A stretch of DNA of 64,000 bases from Hyphomicrobiales bacterium (GCA_017302635.1 JAFLCX010000001.1:1054001-1118000), one strand, 5' to 3'. Positions 27,019 to 36,582 are shown, counted from the first letter of the stretch. Notes: generated by a model not told the origin, from the sequence alone. Made by a program: numbers and translations.

Positions 27019-28653
27019 ATGCATGCGAGCGATGCGAAGGCGGCAGGGGAGTTCGACTACGTCATCGTCGGAGCAGGCACCGCAGGGTGCCTGCTCGCGA
27101 ACCGACTCAGTGCCAATCCCGCGAACCGGGTTCTGTTGCTGGAAGCGGGCGGACGCGACAATTATCTCTGGTTCCATATTCCGGTTGGATACCTGTTTCT
27201 CATCGGGAACCCGCGTGCGGACTGGCTCTACCGCACCGCGCCCTCGCCGGGGCTGAACAACCGTTCGTTGCTTTATCCGCGAGGCCGGGTTCTGGGCGGA
27301 TCATCGGCCATCAACGGCATGATCTACATGCGCGGGCAGGCGGCCGATTACGACAACTGGGCGCAGATGGGCCTTCCCGGCTGGGGCTGGAACGATGTCC
27401 TGCCCTATTTCCTTCAGCACGAGGATCATTTCGCGGGTTCGGATGATGTGCATCGCGCGGGCGGCGAGTGGCGGGTCGAAAAACCGCGCATGACCTGGGA
27501 AATCCTCGATGCCTTCCGCGACGCCGCCGAGACCATCGGCATCCCGAAGGTCGAGGACTTCAACCGGGGCGACAATTTCGGCTCCTCCTATTTTCAGGTG
27601 AACCAGCGGCGTGGGCTGCGCTGGAGCGCGGCGCGCGGCTTTCTCGACCCTGTCAGACATCGACCGAATCTCGAGATTCGCACGGGTGCCGAGGCGGCAC
27701 GAATTGATATCCAGAGCGGCTGCGCCAGCGGCGTTTTCTATCGTCGTGACGGGGCTTTCGAGCGCGCTACGGCGAAAAGCCGGGTTGTGCTCGCGGCGGG
27801 TGCGATCGCGACCCCGAAGCTGCTGATGCTCTCCGGCATCGGCCCGGCCGCCGAACTGGCGCAAGCAGGGATCACGCCGCATCTCGATCGGCCGGGGGTG
27901 GGCGCGAATTTGCAAGATCATCTGCAATTGCGCCCGGTCTACAAGGTTTCGGGAGTGCGCACGCTCAACATGGATTACGCGAATCTCGCGAAACGCGCCT
28001 GGATGGGCGTTGAATTTGCGCTGTTCCGGCGTGGGCCGATGACCCTGGCGCCCTCGCAGCTCGGAGTTTTTGCGAAGTCCGATGCTCGATACGCGACGCC
28101 GAACGTGCAGTTCCATGTCCAGCCGCTCAGCCTCGACAAATTCGGCGAGCCGCTGCATCCGTTCCCGGCCTTCACGGCTTCGGTGTGCAACCTGAGGCCT
28201 TCGAGTCGCGGACATGTCCGCCTTGCGGGACCTGATCCGTTCGCGGCGCCGATCATTGACCCGAATTATCTCTCGACCGGCGAGGATCGCAACGTTGCCA
28301 TCGAGTCCTTGCGTTTGGTCCGCCGGATTGTCAGCCAGAAGCCGCTCGCACGTTATTCTCCGGAGGAATTCCGCCCTGGTCTCCAGGCGCAGGATAACGA
28401 GAGCCTCGCCCGCGCGGCGGGTGAGATCGGAACGACGATCTTCCACCCTGTCGGCACGGCGAAGATGGGTCGTCGCGACGACCCTCAGGCTGTTGTCGAT
28501 GCCTCGCTCAATCTGATCGGGCTGGATGGATTGACCGTCGCTGATGCGTCGGTGATGCCCGTCATCACCTCGGGCAACACGAATTCACCCGTGCTGATGA
28601 TTGCTGAAAAAGCCGCGAGCATGATGCTCGCGGCTGATGAAGGCGGTCGCTAG
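27019..28653 (+). CDS. GMC-family FAD-dependent oxidoreductase (alcohol/choline dehydrogenase-like)
   Basis: A 544-residue flavoenzyme. The FAD motif VIVGAGTAGCLLANRLS is at residues 15-31, followed by the GMC signature 1 region (RGRVLGGSSAINGMIYMRG) and signature 2 (AGAIATPKLLMLSGIGP). The C-terminus has the catalytic His in TIFHPVGTAKMG and the downstream ITSGNTNSPVLMIAEKA. Relatives oxidise choline, aliphatic alcohols (AlkJ) or polyethylene glycol; sequence alone does not choose. The start ATG 27019 follows GGGAAGTGAAG. It is monocistronic and runs convergently into regA. Its last codons also form the likely transcription terminator of regA on the other strand. Confidence 0.93.
   Translation: MHASDAKAAGEFDYVIVGAGTAGCLLANRLSANPANRVLLLEAGGRDNYLWFHIPVGYLFLIGNPRADWLYRTAPSPGLNNRSLLYPRGRVLGGSSAINGMIYMRGQAADYDNWAQMGLPGWGWNDVLPYFLQHEDHFAGSDDVHRAGGEWRVEKPRMTWEILDAFRDAAETIGIPKVEDFNRGDNFGSSYFQVNQRRGLRWSAARGFLDPVRHRPNLEIRTGAEAARIDIQSGCASGVFYRRDGAFERATAKSRVVLAAGAIATPKLLMLSGIGPAAELAQAGITPHLDRPGVGANLQDHLQLRPVYKVSGVRTLNMDYANLAKRAWMGVEFALFRRGPMTLAPSQLGVFAKSDARYATPNVQFHVQPLSLDKFGEPLHPFPAFTASVCNLRPSSRGHVRLAGPDPFAAPIIDPNYLSTGEDRNVAIESLRLVRRIVSQKPLARYSPEEFRPGLQAQDNESLARAAGEIGTTIFHPVGTAKMGRRDDPQAVVDASLNLIGLDGLTVADASVMPVITSGNTNSPVLMIAEKAASMMLAADEGGR
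28607..28635 (-). terminator. Intrinsic terminator for regA, inside the GMC gene end
   Basis: On the minus strand a perfect 10-base stem (AGCCGCGAGC with GCTCGCGGCT) with a 5-base loop is followed by five T. It lies 32 bases after the regA stop and inside the last codons of the opposing oxidoreductase gene. Confidence 0.8.
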
Positions 28654-28666
28654 GGGCTGGAAGGGC

Positions 28667-29245
28667 TTACTTCGGAGCCCGCTTCGCCAGAATTCTCTGG
28701 AGGGTGCGCCGATGCATGTTGAGGCGGCGGGCCGTCTCGGAAACGTTCCGGCCGCACATTTCGTAGATACGCTGGATATGCTCCCAGCGCACACGATCCG
28801 CTGACATCAGGTTCTCGGGCAGAACCGGCTTTTCGCTGACACCGCCGTGCAGGGCCGCATCGATCTCGTCGGCATCAGCGGGCTTCGCGAGGTAATCGAA
28901 GGCGCCACGCTTGATGGCGGATACAGCGCTCGCGATATTTCCATAGCCCGTGAGAACAAGCGAACGCGTCTCGGGATGACGGCGCTTGATTTCGGCAACG
29001 ACATCAAGGCCGTTGCCATCACCCAACCGCACATCAATGATCGCGAAATCGGGCGAGAAGCTGACAATCGCGCTCATGCCCTCATCCACGCTGCCCGCTG
29101 TTGTGACGCGGTATCCGCGCGTCTCCATGGCCTTCGCCAGACGCGCAAGGAAGGGGCGATCATCATCCACGATCAGGAGGCTGGGATGCGACGCGCCATC
29201 GCCTGTCCGAAACGCGTCATTCGACTGAGCAGTGTGGCCATCCAT
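28667..29245 (-). CDS. regA: Redox response regulator RegA/ActR/PrrA
   Basis: A 192-residue global regulator of the RegBA system, which tunes respiration, nitrogen and carbon metabolism to redox state in alphaproteobacteria. The receiver domain (about 20-135) has the phosphoacceptor Asp in DFAIIDVRLGDGNG. A Pro-containing linker precedes the almost invariant Fis-like helix-turn-helix (NVSETARRLNMHRRTLQRIL). The ATG at 29245 (MDGHTAQSND) has GAGG seven bases upstream; the ATG at 29257 sits on another AG-rich site. regB lies upstream on the same strand, with 88 bases between. It could act on the nar genes in this window, but no site was identified. Confidence 0.95.
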   Translation of the reverse strand: MDGHTAQSNDAFRTGDGASHPSLLIVDDDRPFLARLAKAMETRGYRVTTAGSVDEGMSAIVSFSPDFAIIDVRLGDGNGLDVVAEIKRRHPETRSLVLTGYGNIASAVSAIKRGAFDYLAKPADADEIDAALHGGVSEKPVLPENLMSADRVRWEHIQRIYEMCGRNVSETARRLNMHRRTLQRILAKRAPK

Positions 29246-29333
29246 CGGAGACCTCATTCCCTCGCTTGATCAGGCTTACCGACAATCGGAAAAACCTGTG
29301 GAGCGGGAAAAACCAAAAAGAGCGATCAGCCTG

Positions 29334-30704
29334 TTATCCCGGCTTTTCCTTGGCTTTGGCCCAATTATCCTGATCATCCTTACGTGCAACATCTTCGAAC
29401 AGATGTCGCGGCCAGAAAAGACAAATTGTCGCACCCCCGGTCCCGTTCCGATCGTTCCGGGCCTCGAGTGTGGCGCCTGAACGCTCCAGCAAGACTTTCG
29501 CGATGAAAAGCCCAAGGCCCATGCCACCACTTCGGCCCGTATTTTCGCCGGTCTCAACCTCCGGCGCCGAAATTGGCCGCGAGGTGACATAGGGTTCTCC
29601 GAGCCGATCGAGCACGAAGGCTGGAATACCCGGTCCATCATCGGATATTTCGATCCGGATCTCACGATCGGTCCAGTGGATGCGGGTATCCACCGCGGAT
29701 GCGGCAAACTCGGTGGCGTTCTGGATGATATTGCCGATTCCGTAGAGCAGGCCCGGATTGCGCAGGCAGCGCGGTTCCGGCTCGCTCCCGTGAGAGGTGA
29801 TCCGGATGGGCGCGCCGCGATCCTTGTAACGCTGGGCAATCTCGGCGACGAGGCTTGACACGGTCACCGTGCGGAAAGGAGCGACATTCGGCTCGCCGAG
29901 TGTCGGAATCTGCGCGAGAATCTGGCGGCAGCGGGCGGATTGTTCCTTGATGAGCAGGAGATCGGCGCGCAGGCTCTCATCCTCCAGCTTGCCTCGCAGC
30001 AACTCGCCCGTCACAAGCGCGATGGTTGCGAGCGGCGTTCCCAGCTCATGCGCAGCCGCTGCCGCCAGACCATCCAGGTCGCTGATATGTTGCTCGCGCT
30101 CGAGCACGAGCTCCGTGATGGCGAGCGCCTGCACCAGTTGGCGAGCTTCCTCGGCGATCCGCCAGGCGTACAACCCCACGAACAGGATGCAGGCTTGCAG
30201 GGCGATCCAGAGCCAGAGCGCAAAATAATTGGGCAGCACGAGATCCTCACCGCCAAACCAATGCAATGGTTCGTTGAACGGCAGGATGAATGTCGATGCC
30301 GCCATCGTCAGCAGCCCGAGAACGATCGTGCGCTGTGGCGGCAGCGCCGTGGCCGAGAACAGCACCGGCGCCAGGAAAAAGATCGAGAACGGGTTGTGGA
30401 TGCCGCCCGTGAAATAGAGCAGGGCTGCCAATTGCAGGATATCGGCTCCCAGCAGCACGAAAGCCGCCGATTCTTCAATCCTGTAACTGGCCGGAGTCTT
30501 GACCCCGAGCGCCAGGTTGAGCGCCACGGCCAAACCGAGAACCAGTGCGATCGAACCGAGTGGAAGCTGCAATCCGAGCCCGAAATGTGCCAGCAGAACC
30601 AGCGCAGCCTGCGCGATCACCGTGTACCAGCGCAGGCGCAGCAGGGTTTCAAGCCGCAGAAGGCGGTGATCACGCGGCAACTTGGATGCAAGCCGTTTCG
30701 GCAT
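29334..30704 (-). CDS. regB: Redox sensor histidine kinase RegB/ActS/PrrB
   Basis: A 456-residue membrane kinase. Six N-terminal membrane helices (about residues 25-190) include the quinone-linked motif GGIHNPFSIFF. The H-box is AAAAHELGTPLATIAL. The redox-active Cys that controls dimer state in Rhodobacter RegB is present in EQSARCRQIL. N- and G-boxes follow (GIGNIIQNATEFA, SDDGPGIP, GMGLGLFIAKVLLE). The ATG at 30704 is chosen; a TTG at 30758 would add 18 residues. The gene precedes regA in the same orientation. Unlike Rhodobacter, no senC/sco gene lies between them; the Rhizobiales actSR layout is the closer match. Confidence 0.95.
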   Translation of the reverse strand: MPKRLASKLPRDHRLLRLETLLRLRWYTVIAQAALVLLAHFGLGLQLPLGSIALVLGLAVALNLALGVKTPASYRIEESAAFVLLGADILQLAALLYFTGGIHNPFSIFFLAPVLFSATALPPQRTIVLGLLTMAASTFILPFNEPLHWFGGEDLVLPNYFALWLWIALQACILFVGLYAWRIAEEARQLVQALAITELVLEREQHISDLDGLAAAAAHELGTPLATIALVTGELLRGKLEDESLRADLLLIKEQSARCRQILAQIPTLGEPNVAPFRTVTVSSLVAEIAQRYKDRGAPIRITSHGSEPEPRCLRNPGLLYGIGNIIQNATEFAASAVDTRIHWTDREIRIEISDDGPGIPAFVLDRLGEPYVTSRPISAPEVETGENTGRSGGMGLGLFIAKVLLERSGATLEARNDRNGTGGATICLFWPRHLFEDVARKDDQDNWAKAKEKPG

Positions 30705-30987
30705 CTGGGTCTCGCCCGCCTCTAAAGGCGGCTGGGCATTCCGGTCTCGGATAGGCAAGACAACGCTTTCTATCTAGGACGAAAACAGAGCTGCGGCCAT
30801 AGAACTTATGCGTTGAGTGCAGATTTCACGATTGCGAAAGCAGTTGCGGAAAAATTGCTGCACCTTTAATCGGCTGAAGGGCGTTTATCTCGAAAGTCGA
30901 ATAGGAAAAGGCTATCCTTCCCGACATTCTGTCCCTCTTGTCCGGATCAGGCTTGGCCCTGCCCCGATTGAACGGAGTCCGCTGACG

Positions 30988-32268
30988 ATGAATCGTTCCG
31001 GTTACATGTTCTTCGAGATGGCTCATGCGGTGCTTGGGCCTGCCCGCGCTGCCAGCGATGCGATGCGGCTGTTCTACCGAAACCCGCTCAACCCGCTTTC
31101 ACACACGGTTTATGGCCGGACACTCTCCGCTGCCTGCGAATTGTTCGAACGGACAACGCGCCGTTACGGCAAGCCGATCTTCGACCTCCCCTTCACCAAT
31201 GTGAACGGGCGCAGGGTCGATGTCATCGAGCGCGTGGTCTGGAATGCGCCCTTCTGCAATCTCATTCATTTCGATCGGGAGATGCCGGTCAACATGGCGC
31301 CGCAACCACGCCTGCTGATCGTTGCTCCGATGTCAGGACATTTCGCGACCCTTCTGCGCGGAACCGTGGAAGCCTTTCTGCCCACCCATGAGGTCTATAT
31401 CACCGATTGGGTCGATGCGCGCATGGTGCCGCTTTCAATGGGCAGCTTCGATCTCGACGATTACATCGACTATGTGCGCGACATGGTTCGCCTGCTCGGA
31501 CCCGATGTGCATGTTCTCGCGGTCTGCCAGCCCTCCGTGCCGGTCATCGCGGCTGTCGCGCTGATGGAAGAGGACGAAGACCCGGCCACCCCGCGCTCGA
31601 TGACGCTGATGGGCGGACCGATCGACACACGATGCAGCCCGACTGAGGTGAACAAGCTCGCTCAAAAGCGCGGCATGAACTGGTTCAAGTCAAACTGCAT
31701 CGCCCGCGTCCCGTTCCCGCATCCGGGCATCATGCGCGAGGTCTATCCGGGCTATCTGCAACTCTCGGGGTTCATGGCGATGAATATCGACCGCCATCTC
31801 TCGGCCCATTGGGAAATGTTCAGCCATCTGGTCTCGGGAGACGGCGACTCGGCTGAAAAGCACCGCGACTTCTACGACGAGTACATGGCCGTGATGGATC
31901 TGACGGCCGAGTTCTATCTCCAGACCGTCGATACGGTCTTCGTGCGGCATGCACTGCCGAAGGGCGAGATGATGCATCGCGGCCGGAAGGTTGATCTCGC
32001 TGCCATCCGGCGCTGCGGCCTGATGACGGTTGAAGGCGAGAAGGATGACATCTCGGGCGTCGGCCAGACCAAGGCTGCGCATGACCTCTGCATCAATCTG
32101 CCGAAGGACCGCCAGCTCTATCACCTTCAGAAGGAGGTGGGGCATTACGGCGTCTTCAACGGCTCGCGGTTCCGCCGCGACATCGCGCCGGCCATCGTAG
32201 AATTCACGCGCAAGGCCGGTGATTTTGATCGCCAGACCACAAAACCGAAGCTGAAGGCCGTTCGCTAG
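30988..32268 (+). CDS. phaZ: Intracellular polyhydroxyalkanoate depolymerase PhaZ
   Basis: An alpha/beta-hydrolase of 426 residues that mobilises poly-3-hydroxybutyrate granules. It belongs to the type with a Cys nucleophile: HVLAVCQPSVPVIAAVALM. The start (MNRSGYMFFEMAHAVLGPAR) and the segments NPLSHTVYGRTLSAACELFE and ITDWVDARMVPLSMGSFDLD are characteristic. The C-terminal VGHYGVFNGSRFR holds the catalytic His. The ATG at 30988 follows GGAG by 9 bases. It is divergent from regB across about 280 bases. PHB turnover is a common carbon and redox buffer, but a regulatory link to RegBA is only suggested by position. Confidence 0.94.
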   Translation: MNRSGYMFFEMAHAVLGPARAASDAMRLFYRNPLNPLSHTVYGRTLSAACELFERTTRRYGKPIFDLPFTNVNGRRVDVIERVVWNAPFCNLIHFDREMPVNMAPQPRLLIVAPMSGHFATLLRGTVEAFLPTHEVYITDWVDARMVPLSMGSFDLDDYIDYVRDMVRLLGPDVHVLAVCQPSVPVIAAVALMEEDEDPATPRSMTLMGGPIDTRCSPTEVNKLAQKRGMNWFKSNCIARVPFPHPGIMREVYPGYLQLSGFMAMNIDRHLSAHWEMFSHLVSGDGDSAEKHRDFYDEYMAVMDLTAEFYLQTVDTVFVRHALPKGEMMHRGRKVDLAAIRRCGLMTVEGEKDDISGVGQTKAAHDLCINLPKDRQLYHLQKEVGHYGVFNGSRFRRDIAPAIVEFTRKAGDFDRQTTKPKLKAVR

Positions 32269-32293
32269 GCGACGCCCGAATTCGCGCTACGAT

Positions 32294-32319
32294 GGGCTCC
32301 AAATCCTGATTCGGAGCCC
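32294..32319 (+). other. Hairpin between phaZ and the YgjP-like gene
   Basis: Arms GGGCTCC (32294-32300) and GGAGCCC (32313-32319) pair perfectly, with partial pairing inside. No T-run follows. It lies 25 bases after phaZ and ends 9 bases before the next start codon, so it may attenuate read-through or shape translation. Confidence 0.45.
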
Positions 32320-32328
32320 CTTCGCTTC

Positions 32329-33105
32329 ATGCCCCCCACCCGGCTTCTCGATCTGCTGTTCCCAGACCGGTCGCCCGGCACGAAACAGCGCGCTGCGCCA
32401 GGTCCGATCATCGTCGAGACTCGGCTTGGCCGGCAGGAGATTCCGGTTGTCGTGCGCGCAGCGGCACGCAGGATGATCCTGCGGATCGACCGGCGGCATG
32501 GCGGCGCGACACTGACCTTGCCGCGCGGGGTGGCGCGGGCCCGCGCAGAGCAATTCGTGCTCACCCAGATCGGCTGGCTCGAGCAAAAGCTCGCATCCTT
32601 GCCGGCACGCATTGCTTTTCGCGATGGTGCCAGCATCCCCTTCCGGGGTGCGCCGTGCCGGATCGTCCATTGTCAGCACTCGCGCGGAATAACCCGCATT
32701 GTGAAGGGCGACGACGGAACATTCCTCTATGTGCACGGGACGATCGAGGCCCTGCCCGGGCGGGTCATGCGCTTCCTGAAGATGCAGGCGCAGCAGGATC
32801 TTGCAGCTGCAAGCCGTCATTACGCTGCCAAAATCGGCGTTGAAATCGGTCGTATCAGCATCAAGGATACCGTGAGCCGCTGGGGTTCGTGCTCCGCACG
32901 CGGTGATCTCGCCTATTCATGGCGGCTGATCCTCGCACCGCCTTTCGTGCTCGACTATCTCGCAGCGCATGAAGTGGCGCATCGGCTGGAAATGAACCAT
33001 TCCGTGCGCTATTGGCGCCATGTCCGGTCGATTTATCCGGAATTCCGGGCAGCCGAAGACTGGCTCAACCGCCACGGCGCAACTCTGCATAATTACGGCC
33101 CATGA
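32329..33105 (+). CDS. YgjP-like (DUF45) zinc metallopeptidase
   Basis: A 258-residue cytoplasmic protein of the SprT/WLM-type metallopeptidase group. The zinc motif is AAHEVAHRLEMNHSVRYW (HExxH), preceded by the diagnostic VSRWGSCSARGDLAYSWRL. The N-terminal half (VRAAARRMILRIDRRHGGAT) forms the beta-rich domain usual for the family. Its substrate in the cell is not well established. The start ATG 32329 is directly after a hairpin and has no strong ribosome site. A Bcr/CflA gene begins 19 bases after its stop in the same direction. Confidence 0.88.
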   Translation: MPPTRLLDLLFPDRSPGTKQRAAPGPIIVETRLGRQEIPVVVRAAARRMILRIDRRHGGATLTLPRGVARARAEQFVLTQIGWLEQKLASLPARIAFRDGASIPFRGAPCRIVHCQHSRGITRIVKGDDGTFLYVHGTIEALPGRVMRFLKMQAQQDLAAASRHYAAKIGVEIGRISIKDTVSRWGSCSARGDLAYSWRLILAPPFVLDYLAAHEVAHRLEMNHSVRYWRHVRSIYPEFRAAEDWLNRHGATLHNYGP

Positions 33106-33124
33106 CGGGCGGAAAGCCCTGATC

Positions 33125-34321
33125 ATGGCCCATCTGAAGCCCGGCACGCTCGGCCTGACAGCCCTCCTCGGCCTGCTTACCGCTATCGGTCCCCTGTCGA
33201 CCGATATGTATCTGCCCTCCTTGCCGTCGATCCAGCGCCATTTCGGCGCGAGCGCTGGGGCTGTCCAGTGGACTCTTTCCGCCTACCTCATCGGTTTCGC
33301 GATCGGGCAGATTTTCTATGGCCCGCTGGCTGATCGCAGAGGTCGCAAGCCGGTCATGATGGTCGGCCTGCTGCTTTATGGCGTTGCCAATCTCGCCAGC
33401 GCGTTCGCTCCCAACCTGGAAGTTCTGATCGGTGCGCGGCTTCTTCAGGGCATCGGTGCCGCAGGCCCGATGGTGATCGCGCGTGCGATCGTGCGCGACC
33501 TTTACGAGGGGCGCGAGGCCGGCCAGCAACTGGCGCGCATGGGCACCATTATGGGGATCGTGCCCGCAATCGCCCCGGTCCTCGGCGCCGCACTGGAAGT
33601 CACGCTGGGCTGGCGCGCAAATTTTCTGGGCGTCGTGCTGCTGGTCATCGGCTTGACCTTCACTGTCATCCTGCGCCTGCCAGAAACTTTACGTACCCCG
33701 CTCGCGGCTCCGTTTTCATTGAAGGAAATCGTGAAGGGGTATCACGCATTGATCCGTGACCCGCGCTTCACGCCTTTCGCATGGCTGAGCGCAATGACCT
33801 ATGCCGGGCTCTTCGCTTTCATTTCCGGCTCGAGCTTCGTGATTCAGGGGCATTTCGGCCTGGGTCCAACCGCTTTCGCCATTGCCTTTGGCGTAATGGT
33901 GCTCGGCTACATCCTCGGCACCCTTGTTGCCCAGAAGGTCGTGGTCCGGCGCGGAAGCCTCAAGGCGATCGAGATCGGCGTCTGGCTTCAGGCCGCCGGC
34001 GGTCTTGTGATGCTGGTGTGTTCTATCGTCATACCGCAGGCTTTGGCGGGCCTCGCTGTGCCGATGGCGATTTACGCGATGGGTGTCGGTTTCACTTTGC
34101 CGCAGAGCGCAGCTGGCGCGCTGATGCCTTTCCCGGAAAAGGCTGGCAGCGTGTCATCCTTGCTCGGCATTCTCCAGATGGGCTTTGCCGCGCTGATCGG
34201 TGTAATTGTCGGTGCTTTCGTGGCCCGAACACCTGTGGCACTCACCGGGATGACCGCTCTGATGGGTCTGCTGTCCTGTCTCGCCATCCCGCGAATCCGG
34301 CGCACCAACCCGTTTTCTTGA
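33125..34321 (+). CDS. Bcr/CflA-family drug exporter (MFS)
   Basis: A 398-residue drug/proton antiporter with 12 membrane helices. The start (MAHLKPGTLGLTALLGLLTA) leads into IGPLSTDMYLPSLPSIQRHF, the hallmark of the Bcr/CflA subfamily. The cytoplasmic loop motif A is GPLADRRGRKPVM, and LLQGIGAAGPMVIARAIVRD is motif C-like. Start ATG 33125 is 19 bases after the metallopeptidase gene, so the two may share a transcript. Relatives export bicyclomycin, sulfonamides, chloramphenicol or purines; no substrate can be assigned here. It converges with the PBP1A gene, 9 bases apart. Confidence 0.92.
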   Translation: MAHLKPGTLGLTALLGLLTAIGPLSTDMYLPSLPSIQRHFGASAGAVQWTLSAYLIGFAIGQIFYGPLADRRGRKPVMMVGLLLYGVANLASAFAPNLEVLIGARLLQGIGAAGPMVIARAIVRDLYEGREAGQQLARMGTIMGIVPAIAPVLGAALEVTLGWRANFLGVVLLVIGLTFTVILRLPETLRTPLAAPFSLKEIVKGYHALIRDPRFTPFAWLSAMTYAGLFAFISGSSFVIQGHFGLGPTAFAIAFGVMVLGYILGTLVAQKVVVRRGSLKAIEIGVWLQAAGGLVMLVCSIVIPQALAGLAVPMAIYAMGVGFTLPQSAAGALMPFPEKAGSVSSLLGILQMGFAALIGVIVGAFVARTPVALTGMTALMGLLSCLAIPRIRRTNPFS

Positions 34322-34330
34322 GATTGTGCC

Positions 34331-36448
34331 TCAGCGCCAGAACAGGCGCGAGAGCAGGCTGCGCTCCTCGGCCGTCGGGCCTTCGAGACGCATGGGGCTA
34401 TCACCTGACTGGGCCTGCCGCGTCTGGCCACCCTGCTGTGCCACGGGAGTGCCGCCACCAAACCAGCGCCCCTCGTTGAGGCCCGGCAACGGCTGCGGCG
34501 CGGTTTTCGCATGAGCCTCGCGCATGAAACTCGCCCAGAGTTCGGCGGGGAGCCCTGAGCCTGTGACCTTCTTCATGTTCTCGCCGTCGTCATTGCCGAC
34601 CCAGACGCTCGCCACGAGATTAGCGGTATAGCCCACAAACCACGCATCACGATGATCTTGCGTCGTGCCGGTCTTTCCGGCGGCCTGCCAACCCGGAATA
34701 TCGGATTTCTTGGCCGTGCCCGAAACCAAAGTCTCGCGCATCATGCGGTTGAGCGCCCCGATAGCTGCCGGGTCCGCGACCTGCCCGAGTGTCTGTGGCT
34801 GGCGCTTGTAGATCAGTTTGCCATCGGCCGAGCGGACCTCGAGGATCGCATGCGAAATCACCCCGGTGCCTCCGTTGGCGAAGGCCGCATAGGCTGTGGT
34901 AAGTTCCAGCGGAGAAACCTCAGAAGTCCCGAGCGCCAGCGACGGCTCAGCCCGTAGCCCGGATGAGATGCCGAGCCTTTGCGCCGTGCGCGCCACAACG
35001 CGCGGCCCCAGTTCCATATGAACCTTCACGGCCACCGTGTTGAGCGACATCGCCAGCGACTGCGTGAGCGTCACGGGCCCGAAATATTCGCGCGTGTAGT
35101 TTTCGGGCTTCCAGCCTTTGATATTGACCGGGCTATCCTCGCGGACGGTTTCGGGGGTCAGCCCCTTTTCCAGAGCCGCGAGATAGACGAAGGGCTTGAA
35201 GCTGGAGCCAGGTTGGCGCTTCGCCATCACGGCGCGGTTGAACTGGCTCTGTGCGTAATCCCGCCCGCCCACCAGCGCCCGAACCGCGCCATCGGGGCTC
35301 ATCACCACCATCGCCATCTGGTCAACATTGAGCTTCAGGCGCTTCTGCTCGAATTCGCCGGCAACAACCTTCTCGGCCATGGCCTGCAATTTCGGATCGA
35401 GCGTGGTCTTGACGATGATGTCCTTGTCGATCGTGCCGATATGATCGTCGAGCACGTCCATCACCCAGTCAGCGACATAATTCCCCGCTCCCGGACGGGC
35501 ACGCCGACGCGCTTCGGCGGTGTTGGTGCGCGCGAGCTTTGCCATATCGGCGGTGGCGTGGCCCTGTTCGACCATTTTCGAAAGCACGAGCGCCGCGCGT
35601 TCCGCCGCGCCTTCCGGGTTGCGGTTGGGGGCGAGGCGCGACGGGCTCTGCACCAGCCCCGCGAGAACCGCCGCCTCGCCCAGCGTCAGCGCTCGCGCGC
35701 TCTTGCCGAAATAGCGCTGCGAGGCCGCTTCCACGCCATAGGCACCGGAGCCGAAATAGACGCGGTTCATGTAAAGCTCGAGGATCTGGTTCTTCGAGTA
35801 GTTGCGCTCGAGCCAGAGCGAGAGCAAAGCTTCCTGAATCTTGCGCGACAAGGTGCGTTCCTGCGTGAGGAACAGGTTTTTCGCGAGCTGCTGGGTGAGC
35901 GTCGAGCCACCTTCAGCAGTGCGCCCCGAGCTGACATTCCGCGCCAGTGCCCGCGCAAGGCCCACAGGATCAACCCCGAAATGCGAATAGAAGCGCTTGT
36001 CCTCGATCGCCACAAAGGCCATCGGCAGATATTTCGGCACTTCGCCGAACGGCACATTCGCGCCCCCGGTTTCACCGCGATTGGCGATCAGGGACCCGTC
36101 CGAAGCGAGGATCGCGACATTCGGCGGGCGCTTCGGCACCGCCAGTTGGTCGATGGGGGGCAATTTCATCGCGAAATAACCGATGACACCCGCGAGCCCG
36201 ATCGCTCCCCAGAGCGCAAGCGTCAGGCCCCAGTAGAAAATCCGGCCGAAGAAACCGCGCCCACCTCGCCCCCGGCGGCCCCGGTCGCGTCCGCGACGTG
36301 GCGGCTCGTCATCATAATCGGGCGGGGGACGGCGGCGGGATTGGCGCGCACGATCACCGTCGGAGAGCCGCAGCTCGCCGCCGTAACCGTCGTAATCATC
36401 CTCGAAGCGCGGCTCGCGCCGCGAGCTTCCCGCCCGCCCTCTGGCCAT
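34331..36448 (-). CDS. mrcA: Class A penicillin-binding protein 1A
   Basis: A bifunctional peptidoglycan synthase of 705 residues. A long basic cytoplasmic N-terminus (RRGRDRGRRGRGGRGFF) is followed by one membrane helix (about 75-95). The glycosyltransferase 51 domain has its catalytic Glu in VAIEDKRFYSHFG and the motifs STLTQQLAKNLFL and ELYMNRVYFGSGAYG. The transpeptidase domain has the Ser nucleophile in RQPGSSFKPFVYLAAL, SLN in LAMSLNTVAV and KTGT in AAGKTGTTQDHRDAW. Catalytic residues are complete. It is shorter than Gram-negative PBP1A proteins with an inserted OB domain. Divergently placed elements upstream were not found. Confidence 0.93.
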   Translation of the reverse strand: MARGRAGSSRREPRFEDDYDGYGGELRLSDGDRARQSRRRPPPDYDDEPPRRGRDRGRRGRGGRGFFGRIFYWGLTLALWGAIGLAGVIGYFAMKLPPIDQLAVPKRPPNVAILASDGSLIANRGETGGANVPFGEVPKYLPMAFVAIEDKRFYSHFGVDPVGLARALARNVSSGRTAEGGSTLTQQLAKNLFLTQERTLSRKIQEALLSLWLERNYSKNQILELYMNRVYFGSGAYGVEAASQRYFGKSARALTLGEAAVLAGLVQSPSRLAPNRNPEGAAERAALVLSKMVEQGHATADMAKLARTNTAEARRRARPGAGNYVADWVMDVLDDHIGTIDKDIIVKTTLDPKLQAMAEKVVAGEFEQKRLKLNVDQMAMVVMSPDGAVRALVGGRDYAQSQFNRAVMAKRQPGSSFKPFVYLAALEKGLTPETVREDSPVNIKGWKPENYTREYFGPVTLTQSLAMSLNTVAVKVHMELGPRVVARTAQRLGISSGLRAEPSLALGTSEVSPLELTTAYAAFANGGTGVISHAILEVRSADGKLIYKRQPQTLGQVADPAAIGALNRMMRETLVSGTAKKSDIPGWQAAGKTGTTQDHRDAWFVGYTANLVASVWVGNDDGENMKKVTGSGLPAELWASFMREAHAKTAPQPLPGLNEGRWFGGGTPVAQQGGQTRQAQSGDSPMRLEGPTAEERSLLSRLFWR

Positions 36449-36582
36449 GACTGACCCTGGACCTCACACCAAGAACGCGCATTCCGAAGGGAACGCGCCG
36501 AAGCCCGCATTTTCACTGCTTTGGCTTAAACTCTCGTTAGCTCCGTAAAGCGCGCGGGTCTTGGGCCGAATTGCGGCAACTT

